Below, piece after piece: positions 1 through 15,200 of a stretch of 51,257 bases of DNA. The stretch's first letter is position 1; each line of letters starts with the position of its first letter. The notes under the pieces are model-generated. The model was not told the origin of the DNA and ran no database searches. It was given only the letters and a program-made list of their open reading frames with translations. Origin of the DNA: Candidatus Nanoarchaeia archaeon (lineage in GTDB: Archaea; Nanobdellota; Nanobdellia; Woesearchaeales; JAQUVJ01); the NCBI GenBank assembly GCA_028693395.1, contig JAQUVJ010000006.1, positions 1-51,257 on the forward strand, given 5' to 3'. A program made the position numbers and the translations under genes.

Positions 1-178
1 TATACTTGACCATCATTTTTTTTTCTTATTTTTTATATAAAATAATAATTCTATGAATAATTTTATAAAAATAAAAACAAAAATGAAATCAAAAAAAAAT
101 CAAAAAGAAAATACTTAGATTTTTTTTTGTAATTTCTTATAAATTTATTTTTTTAATTACTTCTTATAAATAAAAAGA

Positions 179-188
179 TTTATAAATA
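179..188 (+). promoter_or_regulatory. TATA box of the giant surface gene (leaderless)
   Basis: TTTATAAATA is centred about 26 bp before the ATG at 210. Archaeal TATA boxes direct initiation about 25 bp downstream, so the transcript should begin at or beside the start codon and lack a leader. No GGTG element lies before this ATG. The same geometry recurs at 36374 and 51175, which supports the call. Confidence 0.6.
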
Positions 189-209
189 TAAAATTCAAGT
201 ATATTTTAT

Positions 210-3200
210 ATGAAATTTTATAAAATGTTTTTAATTTTAATTTTTACATTTATATTTTTAAATACAAATATTGTTGCACAAAATGATAGTATAATTAATA
301 ATACTATTAATGAAACGTTTTTTGAAGAATTATATATATCAAATACAAGTGTAACAAACACAAGTGTAACAAACACAAGTGTAACAAACACAAGTGTAAC
401 AAACACAAGTGTAACAAATACAAATGTAACAACAATTTTAAAAGAAAATGAAACAATTTACTTAAATAAAGAATGTATTGATAATTTTGATTGTGGAAAT
501 TTTTCATGTGAATATCCTAAAAATATTGTTTATTATTATTCTTTTTATGACAATCAAATTTTAAATTATTATAATGATTCAAAATCTTGTTGTGTAGAAA
601 TTTGTACTGAAGAGATCCTTGAAGAATATACATGTGAAAAAGATATAATTTTTGAATACAAAAATGACTTAATAGACGCTTATTTAGAATCTTTAAATTT
701 AAAAAAAAATAATGAAATTTTATTTTATTCAAATACAAAAATACCATTAAATCTATTTTGTGTTGATATTCAAGATTATTTTTATGAAAGCCAAATAAAA
801 GTTGAGAAAAAAGTTTACGATATTGAATATAATGTTTTGTACACATTAATAAGATTATTATCTGAAAATAAAATATTATCAAATCAACCATTGGAATATT
901 ATTTAGAAAATTTTATTTCAAATATGACTAATGATTCAAAAGATATATTAAAAATTGGAAGTGATATTACAAATAATGAAGGATATTCAGAATTTGTATA
1001 TAAAATGGAAAATAAACCATTAAATAATTTTTATTTAACTGTTTCTTATAAAGGTAACAAATCAAATATGATATCTTCAGAAATTAGAAAAATATTATTT
1101 ATAGTTGAAAAAAATAATGAAATTGAAAAATTAAAAAATATTGATATTAACGATAGTAAAAAATTAAATGAAGATTTTGATTTTAAAGATGTCAGAATTA
1201 TTGATATAAATAATAATAAAGCAATATCAAATTTTAAAGATTTAGAATCTGAAGAAAATATTTATTTATCAAATGATTCGATAGAATATATTGAACCATT
1301 ATTTATTGGAAACAAAGTAAAAATTAACAAAATAATCTTTACAGAAAATCAAAAAGATTTTGTTGAAGTACCAATTGAATCTCAGAATGTTAAAATATCA
1401 AAAATAGAAAATGATTCAATTGAAATAATTAAGCAAGATGATAATGATTTTTTTAATCAATCAATAAAAGATCTTTTAGACAAATTCAAAAATGAAACTT
1501 CTCTTTTTATTGAAAATATAGAAAAACAAAAAGAATTAGAAAATGAATTAAGTGAATCATCAGGAATTTTAAATATAATAAAAAGATATAATTTAAAAAA
1601 AGACATAAAAATAGTTGAAGAAATTATTGAAAATTTTAAAAAAGAAGATGTAATTGATTTTATAAAATCAAGTATAAAAGAACATTCTTATGAAACAAAA
1701 AAAATAAATTTAGATGAAAATTTAAAAAATGATTCAATGTTGGTTGTTTCATATGAATTAAATGCACCAGAATTAATAGAATCTGTAAAAGTTGAAAATG
1801 AAAATATAGTTAAAAAAATTTTGGTATATTCAAATTCAACAATAAATTATGAAAACATAAGAAGTTTTACAACTATAAAAAATACCCATATAGATTTTAT
1901 AGATTTCTTTTATATTAACGAAAATCAAGAAAAAATTAGTATAAAAGAAAATGAAGATTATGACTTACAATTTATTGATACAGATAAAGATGGTCTTGTT
2001 GATTTAATATCATGGATTGTTCCACATTTATCATTTAAAGAATTTGAAGTAATTTCATATAAAGAAGATTTAAGATACAATACTAGTTATTCAGGAAATA
2101 CTTTTACAATTGATATGTTTATATTTGAAGATACAAATATATCAATAAATACAGATTCAAATAGTATATTAAATCAACCTGTTAAAGTTTTTTCAGGATT
2201 AGATCAAGATTCAATGATTGAAAGAGGATATAATATTGGAAGCAATCTATATAAACAAATAACAATTAATGATGTTTCAAAAAATAATTATTTAAGAATA
2301 GAATATAAGTTATCAGGAACAGAAGATGTTTTATTTAACATTCAAAGTTTAAATAATTTATTACAAGTAGAATCAAAAAGAAAATTTGTTCAAGAATCAT
2401 TTTCATATGATTTAGAATCAGAAAACAATAAAATAAGATTTAAAACTTGTTCTTTTGATGATTTTTTTATGGATTGTTTAAAAAGTGAAACATCAGTAAA
2501 TAATAAAGGATTAGAATTAGATTTTATAAATAATAATCAAATAACAAAACAAATTACAATACCTAAAAATATAGATATATTAAATTTCTTATTGAATTTA
2601 GATGTTAATTATGAAAAATCAATTTCAGAAATAAGTTATTCACCTTATTCAAGTTCCGATGTTGGATTTGAAATTTTTGAAGATCAAAACAAATTGGTGA
2701 TGTATAAATATAGAACATTGGAAATTTATGATTTAGTATCTAACTCATCAATTTATTCAGAATTAAAATCAAGTTCAATTAAAAAAATATTAAAATATTC
2801 AAATTATTTTTATTTAATAGATAGTGATGGAATATATTTTTATGATTTAAATGGAAATTTATTAGCATCTAATAATCAAGTTTCAATACCACAGGATTTT
2901 AAGATAGGAAAATTTGAAAATTTAATTTCAATATATAATTCATCTTCACAAAATAATATATTAAGTTTAAATAATAGTGAAGCAGTTTTTGATTTATCAA
3001 AAATTAATTCCTTTGATGATTATGGTAGATGTTATGTAGAATTTAAGGTAAATAATAACAATAATTTAATAAATTCTCAACTTCAAGTTAGTTTAGATTC
3101 TAACATTTACAACTTTAATTCTTTAATTAATTTAAGTAGTCAAAAAGAAATTTATTATGGATCAAATAATTTTTATCCATATTATTTTATAGATCAAGGA

Positions 3201-6200
3201 TTTAGTGCAAATTTATCGGTTAATAAAGATTTATTAAATCCTTCAGATTGTTTGTTAGGATTACCAATTTATAAAATAGGAAACCCTTCAACTTTTAATA
3301 TAAAAACAATTAATGATGATATTGTTGTTAATTCAAATCAAATACCAGAATTTAACAATAACAATATTTTAACAGCAAATAATTTTAGTGTAAATAAGTT
3401 TTCCACATCACAAGAATTAAATGTTGGTTATGACAATTCATTCTTTAATGATGCACAAAATTGTTATTTAGAATTTAATATAAATAAATATAACAATCCA
3501 TCTTCATTATCATTTGAATTAAATAATAATATATATAACATTAGTTTATTAAATTATAATTCGAATTCTATAAAAGAATTATTAGGTCATAGTCTTGAAA
3601 ATAAATTATTATCCTCAAACTTTTATGAAATTGAAATTAATGATATAGAAGATTTTTCAGGTTCAAAATGTTATCTTTATAGTTACATAAATTCATATGG
3701 AGATACAAATGGAAATTTATTTGAAATAAATATTAGTAATTCACAAAAAACAGAAAATGTTTTTTCATCTACAACATTAGAAGGTTTAGAGGATTACAAT
3801 AAAAATTTTATATTACTTAATTCAATAACAGAAACTGATTTTGTAAATTTTAAAATTGATAATTTAACAGAAGCACATTTTACATATGATATTTTAAAAT
3901 CAGGAATATATTCATTTAATAATGAAGTAAAATCAAATCAATGTTTTGTTTCTTTTGAAGTTTGTTCAAAAGGTAGTCCAGGAGAATTATCTTTGATTGT
4001 TAGTGGTCAAAAAAAATCAAGTAAAGAATATACTTCATTAGGAAATTGTGATGAATCAGATTTTAAAAAAGTTTATTATGAAGTTTCATGTAATGATCTA
4101 AAACAAGATACTGATTTGATTTTATCTTGTGCTTTAGACCAATGTAATTCTAATAACTATTATCAAATAAAATCATTTAAAAATTTAAATTACGGAAAAT
4201 CAAAAGAATTTATTAGAGGAAGTGGTCCTCAAGTTTATAATCATGAATTTAATATTGAAATATTAGCAAACGATTCATATTATTCTACAGAATTAATAAC
4301 AGAATTTGATTGTAATTTAATAGAAAATGAAAGTATTATTTCTTATTATTTTGAAAATAATCAAGATGGAGGTTATGGTTTAATTGGTTCTTCAAAAAGC
4401 ACATTAGATTATAATTTATATGAAAATGATATTTTGAAAACAGAAGGAATTAAATTTAAAATTTATACAAACAAATCTTTAGAAAAAGATAAAATAATAG
4501 AATATATTGATTGTAATGATTTAAAAAATGATAATGAAATAAGATTTTTAGAAAATTCGCAAAATTCATATGCAAACATATTAGGAGATAATTCAAATCC
4601 ATTTTTAAAGATTAATAAATACAATAATGAAATTTATACTTATTTTAAACTTTCATGTGATAATTTATTTATGAATAATTTTGAATTAAATTTTTCAAAT
4701 AATGATGAAGAAAACAAATATTTAGTATTATTTGATTATGAAACATCAGGAGTAAAAATTAATTCAAACCCTATAAATTATGGTGCAGATTTCAAAATAA
4801 AAACAAATAATACAAAAAATTATCAAAAAATATCATATGAACTTGATTGTAATCTATTGGATACTTCATCTAATCTAAAATTATCATGTCCAACTTGTGA
4901 TGATAATTCTTATTATAATGTAATTATGGATGAAGATGAACCTTCAATAAACTTTTATGGTATTCAAAGTCAAGGTAATGATAACATATTAATAAAAGAT
5001 TTATCAAATAATTTTTATTTATTAGATGCTTCTTTAAATAATTTAAAAAATTATTTAGGATTTTCATCAATTCAATATGAATTAGAGGATATTGACTCAA
5101 GTTCAGGTGATGAATTATTGATATTAGATTCTTCAGGTTTTAAATTATATGATAATAAATTAGAATTAAAAAATTCAATAACAGAAATGTATAATAATAA
5201 ACAATTTATTTTAGATCAAAACTATATATATATTTTAACAGGAAATAATCAAATACAAAAATATAACAAAACAACTTTTGAAAACGTAGCAAATTTTAGT
5301 ATTAATTCAGAATACAATATTAAAAAAATAAAACAAGGTTTTTTTAGAGGAAATAGTGGTTTTTTCATATCTTATCTAGCAATAGATAATTATTTAGGTT
5401 TTTTTGATAATTCTTTTAACGAAATAGAAAAAATAAATGTAGATATCTTAGGAGATTTTTATTCTTATTCAAATTCAAATAAAATTTTCTTTTTATCAGA
5501 TAAATTAAAACTTGTTGATTTTGGAAAAAGTGATGTAAATTTATCAATAAATGGTGATTTAATAAAGACTTATATAATGGATTCAGAAATATTAATTAAT
5601 GAAACTTACTCTGGATCTTTTATTTCAAATATTTCAAATTTTTTAGGAACGAATTGTATAAATGATTGGTGTACCATTGATTTTGAAATAGAATCAACAA
5701 ATAATTTAATTATAAAAGATTTTGAAATAAAATTTGATTATAAATTATATGATAAAATATTGTTAGAAGAGGCAGAATATAAATGGTCAAAAACTGATTA
5801 TGTATCAGAAGATGAAGAATTATTTTTTGAAGCGTATCCATTAAATTATTTATATTCTGAAATGCCAGTATTAATTAATATATTATATCATACATTTTTT
5901 TCTGAACCTTATTCACAATATGATATTTATGGTAGATTATTGTTTGAATTATCTAAATGTAATGTTAATAGTAGAACTATGTATTTAGAAACATGTAACT
6001 CACAATTTTATTTGAATAATCAAAATAGAAAAACAGACTATATTTGGTATAATATGAGTAACAAAGTAAAACCTTTTTCAATTGAGACATTCAATGGACA
6101 AGAAGGTTCTATGAATTATGTTGGAAAAATAATTAAAAGAATTACAAGTTATAATCAAGAAGTATTTACTAATGTAAAATTAAATATAGAATTAGAAAAT

Positions 6201-9200
6201 GAAAGTTTATATGAAGGTAAAAGAAATTTTTATATTAAATATAATGAAACAAATAAGATAAAAATAGAAGAAATTCAAAATTGTTCTATTGGTTTTGAAG
6301 AAAAAATATTTAACATAGATGGAATTGATTATAAATTTAAATTATGTGATAAAATTGAAAATAATAGTTATTTTGTTGAAATAATTCAACCAATTTTAAA
6401 TTATTCAAATGCTTTTTTATCAAATATGACTTATGCTCTTTATTATGAAAATAATTTAGCACCTGAAGTTATTGATTTTAATGTAAATGTAACGCAAGAA
6501 TATTATGGAAATGAAATAGGATTTAATGCATCAATTATGGATTTAGAATTAGATAATATTTCAATAAAATTACAATTTAACAGACAAGTCTTTGGAGATT
6601 TAGGATGGACAACAATTAAAGAATACAATTTTTCAAATCCTTTAGGTTTATTAAATATTTCAAATGAAGATATATTTTACAATTTATCTTCAAATTTAAT
6701 TGAAGAATCAAACGATGGAAATGTTAGATTTAGAATTATTGTAAATGACAGAAATGCAACAAATTACAAACATGATGAGTGGACAAATTCATCAGAAATA
6801 ATAGTTAAAGTTATTAAACATAATTTATCAATTAATGTAAATTTTGATTCAAAAAAATACCTTTATAATATAGAAGTATACGATGAAAACATAGGAGATT
6901 TAATTTCAAAACCACAAATAGTATCTTTATATAATAATAATGATTTATACAATTCCATAACACTTGTAAATGGTAATGGAAGTTTTAACATAAATTCAAC
7001 ATTTTTTGGAATATTTGATCCAAAAATAATAATAGAAAGTTCAAATGAATTTACTTATTATGAAAAAGAATTTGAAGATTTTAATGTTGTTAGAAGATTA
7101 GATCTAAGAGTAGAAAGTGACACTGATTTAATTATAGGTCAAGAAAATAATATTAAAATATCAATAAAAGATTATGACAATCAAAGTTTGGTTATTGAAA
7201 ATCAAAGCGAATTGGAAGGATTTATTTTGATGATTAGTAAAGTTGGAAATGCATCAAATTATCAATTAGTAAATATACCTTATAATATAACTACAGGTTT
7301 AGCACAAACAAATTTTAATCTAAGTTGTTTAGATAGTGGTCTTTATAGTATATCAATTAATTCTATGGTTGGTACAATTTTTACAAATTCAAGTTATAAT
7401 TTTGTAGATTTATCAAGTGATTTTTATAAATATTTAAAATTAAAATTAAACCTATCAAAAACAATTGTAAGATATCAAGATTCATATGGAGAAGGTATAT
7501 TATTAAAAAATGAAGATGAAATAGAAGTAAAAGTAGGTAATAGATATTATTTAACTATAACAAACTTAAATGATACAATAGAAAATTGTGATAATTATCA
7601 AGGAGATTTGAGTAGTTTTTATTGGAATATTATAACATCAGATTCAGAATCAAAGATAAATCAAAAAAATATTGAACAATATATTAGTGCAGAATCTTCA
7701 GGAAACATTAATTTAATTTTTAATAATTCAGATACAAACAGATATCAAATCATTGATTCATTCCAAACATCATTAAAATTATCTAGTTATATAAAATTAA
7801 TAATGGATTTACCTTCTCAATTAAATAGAAGTTTAAATTCTATAAATCCAAATTTAGATATAAATGTAGAAATTGTTACAGATGAAGGTTTAAAAATTAA
7901 TGAATCTCCAATAAAAGATAATTACAATTTATTAGAATGTAATTTCTATATAAAAAAGAATAATCAAGAATATGAAATATTAGGTCAAAGTAGTGTTGAT
8001 GATAATGGAGAATGTAGTTTATCAAAAACAATGGATTGTTCATTTATTCCTGAAGAATATAATATATATGTAAATATTTCTAATATAAGTTTACTAGAAA
8101 ACACTTCATTTGGTCTTGATATGGATGAAATAAATAAAGATTTTGTATTAAAAGATCAAAATTTAAATTTAACAATTGAGGGAATAAATGAAGAATATTT
8201 TTGGGGTGAAGAAATAAGATTAAATCAAATAGATTTTAAAGATTCTTGTAATTCATTTAATGATAGAATTTCTCCAAAATTATTAATAAGAGATTTAGAT
8301 ACAACTTCATCTTTTGATTTTTATATATCAGAAGATTCATCTTATATTATTAGTGATCAAATTTATGGAAATACAAATTTAAGTTTTACATTAAATGCTC
8401 CTTATTATAATTTTACAACATCAGAAAAAATTCCAATAAATGTAAGTAGATATTATAAAATAAAATCATTAACAGGACCTTATTATATAAATTTAGGAAA
8501 TAATCAATATTCATGTTCAATTTCAATTATTGATTCATACAATTCAAGACAAGATTTCAGAACAAGTAAAGAAAATATTTCAGTAAAATTTTATTTAAAT
8601 AATAATGAGTCTGATTATGTTATTTCGCAAACTAACAATTTAGGAGTTGCAACTGCAACACTAAATATTCAGAATTCAGGTATGAATAAAATATATTGTA
8701 AAATTGAAGATAATTCAACAAAGATGCTTTATATTTATGATAATGTTTCATCTATAAAAACATTTAATTCAGTAATAGCAGATAGTTTAATAATTGATGA
8801 TTTGTTTGCAAATAATAGAGAATATTCTTATTCATCAACGGTTGCAGATAGTTGTAGAAATTTTATTGCAACAAGTAAAGATGAATTTAATGAATTGACG
8901 GTTTTTAGACAAGATGTTCCTTATAAATTAAATGAAGTAGGAGAAGATTTGCATTATTATGATGAACCAAATGCAGTTTATATTGGAGCTAATGTTAAAG
9001 TTTTAAATGTAGAAACAATGCAACCAGAAGTAATTGATAATGTTACTTTATACTTAAACATAAGTAAAAATGGTGTTTTTTATAAACAATTAAGTTGTAA
9101 AGTTGATTTAGATAAATTTAATTCTAATCAACATATAAATTATACAAGAAGTCCAAATGAAATTGTTGCTAATTATTGTGATGACTATTATACAAATTAT

Positions 9201-12200
9201 TCTTGTATAATAAAATGGGAAATGGATAGTTCAATGAATGTTGGTTCATATAATTTATCTGTTTATGCTTATTTAAATGGAGTTCAATCTCCAGTTCATT
9301 ATTTAGACAAAACAGTTGATGTATATGGATATTTAATATCTTCAATAAATCAATCAACTAAAGACTATTTAACTCAAAAGACATTTACAAATTCAACAGT
9401 AAAATTAAATGCTATAATTTTTGATGATTCTGGATTAAATCTAATGAATCATCCAAACTTAACAATTCAATGGAGATACGCAATAGATGAAAATTCATTT
9501 TGGAATATCGGTCAAGGAGATGGTTTTGAATGGAATTTGTCATTACAACCTGCACAGGATTATAGATATTATGATATGGATACTTATAAAGGATCAGCAA
9601 GTACTGTTTGGTTATATTCTTATGCACCATATTATGTAAATACTGATTATTATATTAATGGAAGTACAAAACCTTATGAAACAATAAAATTTAAAAAATA
9701 TGATGAAGTTTATAGAATGGAATTAACAAAATATAGACCTTATCATTATTTATATCAATTTGTTGCAAAGCAAAATATTGGTGCATCATTTTATTCTTTA
9801 CCAGGACAAACAAAATTGGAATATGATAAAGATACAGGTGATTTAGATATATATTGTAGACCAATTTGGGTAAAATCAGATGGAACAAATAATTCAATAT
9901 CTTTGTCATATAATATGGCAATTAATTGTTTAAATTGTAATGAAAGTGGAAATAACGAATCATTATCAGTTCCAATTTTGAATGTTGATGGAATTTATTT
10001 AGCAAAGAGAACATTTAATTGGTCAAAAGAAGGAGATAATAAAGAATATAATTTCACTTGTGAATTTGTAAATAATTCAATATATTATTCAGTAGGTTCC
10101 AAAACACAACAATATAAAATATATAGTTACTTAGGAAGTGGAGAAGGAAATTGTAATAATGATAATTTTTGTAATATAACAATGGGAGAATCTTGCGGAG
10201 GATGTCCAAGTGATTGTGATATTGATATATGGATGACTAGTTTAAATAATACATTAGGAGAATCAGCAGGACTATTTTATAAATTTCCATTAGGCTATTG
10301 GAATTATAATAGAACAATTTGGAATAATTCTGCAGGACAAATAAATCAATTTGAAAATTTTACATATAGAACTGAAGAAGTAGGTATGGATTATTCTTGT
10401 GGATGTAATTTTGATGGAGTATGTAATCCAACTTACGAAAATGCACTAACTTGTGAAGATTGTACATCATCTTCAACTGTTTATGCAACAGGAGTTGGTG
10501 AAAATGGAATTTTTGAAATAAGAAAGAAAGTAAATGATGAAAGAGATCATTATTTAAAATCCACAGAAGAAGTTTATTTAAATTTGTATATGTCTTATTA
10601 TGAATTAGGAACAAAACCAAATAGATTAGAATTATTAGGAACAGAAAATTCTTTTAATCAAACCTTTACTATTACAGTTGTTGATAGTAAAATTAAAATA
10701 GAAAGAGATCAATTATTTTTCACAATACCATCCACAACTAATTTAACAATTAATTTGTATCATGATGTTGAAGGTCAGAAATTTTCATTAAATAGTTCAG
10801 AAGATATAAGGGTAATAATAGATGATGATATTCCAACAGTTGATAGTTTTAATATAATCGGAGGATTAGGAGATAATTCAAATGTTTTTGGATCTTTAAA
10901 AAGTACTTTTGGAATTGAAGTAAATGTAAATGAAACTCCTATCACAATTGAAAAAGTAGAAATTGATATTGGAAATGGTTATAATAATTTAACTTTTGAT
11001 TCAGCACGTGAACTTTATGAAAAAGAAAGTATAATAACTAATCAAACAGGTTCAAATGTTCCAGTTACATTAAGAATTATTGATCAAGCAGGAAATGTAT
11101 ATTTAAATAATATTTCTTATTATCAAATAGACAATATTCCACCTCAAATTACTAATTATTTTGTTGAATACAAAGGAATAATTTCTAGTTTTCAAAAAAA
11201 TGAAATAGACAATATTGTTATATGTGATGGTTGTAAAATAAATGTTTCATTTGATGCAATAGATACCCCTCAAGTATTATTAGATAGTACTTCGGCAAAA
11301 ATTAATAATAACATAGCTTTTCTTCTTGGAGGAAGTTATAGATATGAAAATATTTCATTATCTGGTGATGCATCAAAACCAATTACATTAAATATTAATG
11401 ATTTATTTGGAAATATTAATCAAACAATTTTTAATATAAAAATAGATACAGGATTACCTGTAATCAATTCTTTTGTAGCAAATTCAACAATTTTAAAATC
11501 TCATGATATGGTTTTAATTTCATATAATGTTCAAGAAGGAGCTTCTACTTATGTTACAAATTTAGATACAGTAATTATTTCAAATTCAACTCATGTATTT
11601 TATGAAAAAAATAATATAAACACTTTAAGTGATATAGATTCTTTCGTTTTCGAAATTAATAAAACAGAAACTTTAACTTTAACTGTTAAAGATGTTGCAG
11701 GAAATATAATAACATCTCAAAATTTAAATTTAGTTATTGATGATACCAAACCAGGATTTATAAATTACCCTACAAATAATTCTTGGATAATAAATAATAA
11801 TTCAAAATCAATAGATTTATCATTTACGATTTATGAATTTAATTTAAATATTTCATCAGTAAAATATAAAATAGATTCAGGAGAATTACAAACACCAATA
11901 TTAGTATCATCTAATAGTCCAAACATTAATTTTGAAATTCCAATTGTTCAATCAGAAGGTATTGAAAATACTAATTATAAGATTACAATTGTTGCAACAG
12001 ATTTAGCAAATAATCAAAATCAAACAGAATTAAATTATAAAATTGATACAAAACCACCAATATTATCTAGTGTTTTTCCAGAAAATTACACTACAAATCA
12101 AGCTAATTTTAACGTTGAAGTTAATTATACAGAAAATCAATTAAATAAAATAAAATTAAATACAAATACATTTACAGGATGTACAAATGGAACATCATCA

Positions 12201-15200
12201 TGTTCAATTTTATTTACTACATCAACAACAGATCGTGCAGATAGTTTTACAATAGAAGTTGAAGATTTAGCAGGTAACAAAGTTCAACAAACTATAAATT
12301 ATAAAAAAGATACAATGGCACCTCAAGTATCTATTCTTGAACCAGCTTGGAATTCATATTTAAGAGGTTCTTTTTTAATGAATTTCTCAATAGATGATGT
12401 TGGAGATGAATTTGATTCATATATATTAAAAATAAATGGAATTGAAAAAGATACATATAAAGGAATTGAAGGAAATTTTAATTTTCTTATAGATACAACA
12501 CTATACCCTTCAAATCAAAATAACATTTCAATAATTGCTAATGATTCATTAAATCAAATAGCATCAAATAATATGACTTACATATTTGATAATATAAAAC
12601 CAGAAATTAATCAATATTATATTAATGATTCAATTGTCAAAACAAATCAATCAGTAACAATTGGATTAAATTTAAGTGATAATATTTTATTAAAAACATT
12701 AAAGTGTAATGATATTATACAAAAAGATAACATTAATTCAAACACATTAAATTTTATAAATTCATCTTTTAAGATAACATCTAATCAAATAAATTGTATT
12801 GTTATAGATTATTCAGGTAATTCTGAAGAAGTAGTAATTAATTATGTTTTAGATGATATAATGCCATATTATTCTATTAAAACAAATATAACAAAAATAG
12901 ATAATAATTATTATTCAAGAAGTGATCAAAATATTGATTTTATTGTAAATATTAGTGATGATGATGGACTTACAGGAGGAATAAAATATGCAATATTAAG
13001 TAGATTATCTAATATTTATCCTTTTAGTGATTTTTCAGGAAGTGACTCTTCTGAAATTCAAAAGATTATGAGTAAAAAACTATCTGATTTTGATTGTAAT
13101 ATAGATGGTGATTGTGATATATTTTTTGAAATTTCTGATGAAGCTGATAATAGTTTAATGACTTTCATAACAAGAATTGTAGATAATACACCACCAAGTA
13201 TATCATCTGGTAGTTTTGTAGATAATTATATTAATTCAAGCCAATATGTAAATTTATCATTTACACTTCAAGAAACAAATTTTTATAACATGACAATAAA
13301 TGATGAGATAGTTGAAAAAACAATAGATAATACATATAATTATTATAAATTATCTTCATTAGTTCCAGGAAATTCCAATGAATCATTAGGAAAAAAAATA
13401 ACAGTAAAAGTTTTTGATAAAGCTTTTAATTATATGGAATATCAATTTAATTATACGCAAGAAGACACTTTACCACAAATTTCTGTATATCTAAATAAAT
13501 ATCTAAATCCAAATGATCAATATAGAATAAATGCTAATGTAACAGACACACCATCTAATAATGTTCATAATGTTTCATATTTAAATAATTTATTTACAAA
13601 AACAGAATCAAATTCATGGATATCAAATTTTTTAAAATTTAATTTTAGCCAATCAAATTATTACAACATTACAATAAAATCAAGTGATGCAGCTTCAAAT
13701 ATTAATGAAGTTAAATATGAAATATATTTTGATAAGGATAAACCAACAATTAATTCAATTCAATTTAGTAATGAATATAATATTTCAAGCACATTAAAAC
13801 CAATAAATATAACCGCAAGTTTTGATGATAATTTTGTAGATAATGAAAAAATATTATCAAAAGTTTATTTGTTAAAAAATGAAGTTACTGAAGTTGATAT
13901 AACTGATGACTTTAATCAAACTACAAAAGTATTGAAAAAAGAATTAAGTATGTCTTATTTAAATTGTCAACCAAATCAAAATTGTTATTTTAAATTAAAA
14001 ATATCAGATTTAGCAGGAAATAATGAAACATCATCAAGATTATCAGTGTATTTTGATAATGTTGCACCACTTATAGATTTGACAAGTTTTCAAATAGATG
14101 ATTTAACAAAAGTCGAAAATAATTATTACATGAAAACATCATCATCTCATAATATATCATTTAAATTAATAGGTGATGAAGATAATTCAAGTATAAAATA
14201 TTTTAAATTAAATCATTCAGGAAATCAATATCAATTAGAATATAAAAATTTAAGATGGCGTTTAGATAATATAAATATTCAAAATCAAAATTTTATATTT
14301 GATATAAGAGATTTAGCTGATTTAGATAATTTAGATAAATCCTCAAAAACATTTACACAAATAAAATTAGATGATACAAATCCAACTTTAATAAATTTTA
14401 GTGCTAAGAAAGAATCAGAAGCAGTATTTATTAATAATGGAACGCATTATTTCAATTCAAATTCAGATTATTTCTTTTCTGCATTAGTAAATGATAATAT
14501 TCAACCAAATCAAACATTAAATGTTTCATTAAATTATACTCAAGTAGTTAATTTTATACCAAAACCAGCAAATAATGGTGTTTATGAAATTTTTAATACA
14601 AAAATGTCACAATTAGGATTTGCAACAGATTTTAATGGATATCAAAATATTACAATATTAACAAAAGATTATGCAGGAAATTATAATATAACAAAAATAC
14701 CAGTATATATTGATAATACAAATCCAATAATAGATAGAAATTCATTTGTTTTAGGTTCATCAACTGCAATTTTTAATTCAGATCAATCACCTTTAGGATT
14801 TTCTATATTAAATACAACATTCCCTGATGCAAATGTAACATTTGAAATAAATGCAAATGATTTTTCAGGAATTAAAAAAATAGAAGGAGAAATTTATCAA
14901 TTTACAAATACATCAAATAATCATCAATTTGAATTTGAATTTGAAGATGGAAAATACAAATATATTTTTCAAGCAATAGAATATTTAAGTGCTCCAATAG
15001 AAGGTGTATTTATTTTAAAAATAAAAGCATACGATAATGTTTATAATTATATTGAAGAAAATTTTTCATTTGCTTATGCAATAGAACCACCAGTAGTTTC
15101 AATGTATGAATTTAGTCAAGAACATATTGAAACAAATAAAGAATTTAATTTTACAGCAATACAAGCAATTGATAATACAATAGCAATTAATAAATTTAGA

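Noticed and set aside
342-431. Regular short repeats as a possible CRISPR array
   Set aside because: The 15-bp units are directly joined without spacers and are in frame within a coding sequence.
9169-10620. Several 60-90-codon frames on the reverse strand within the giant gene
   Set aside because: They are shadows of AT-rich coding sequence, with His/Leu/Asn-skewed composition and no start signals.
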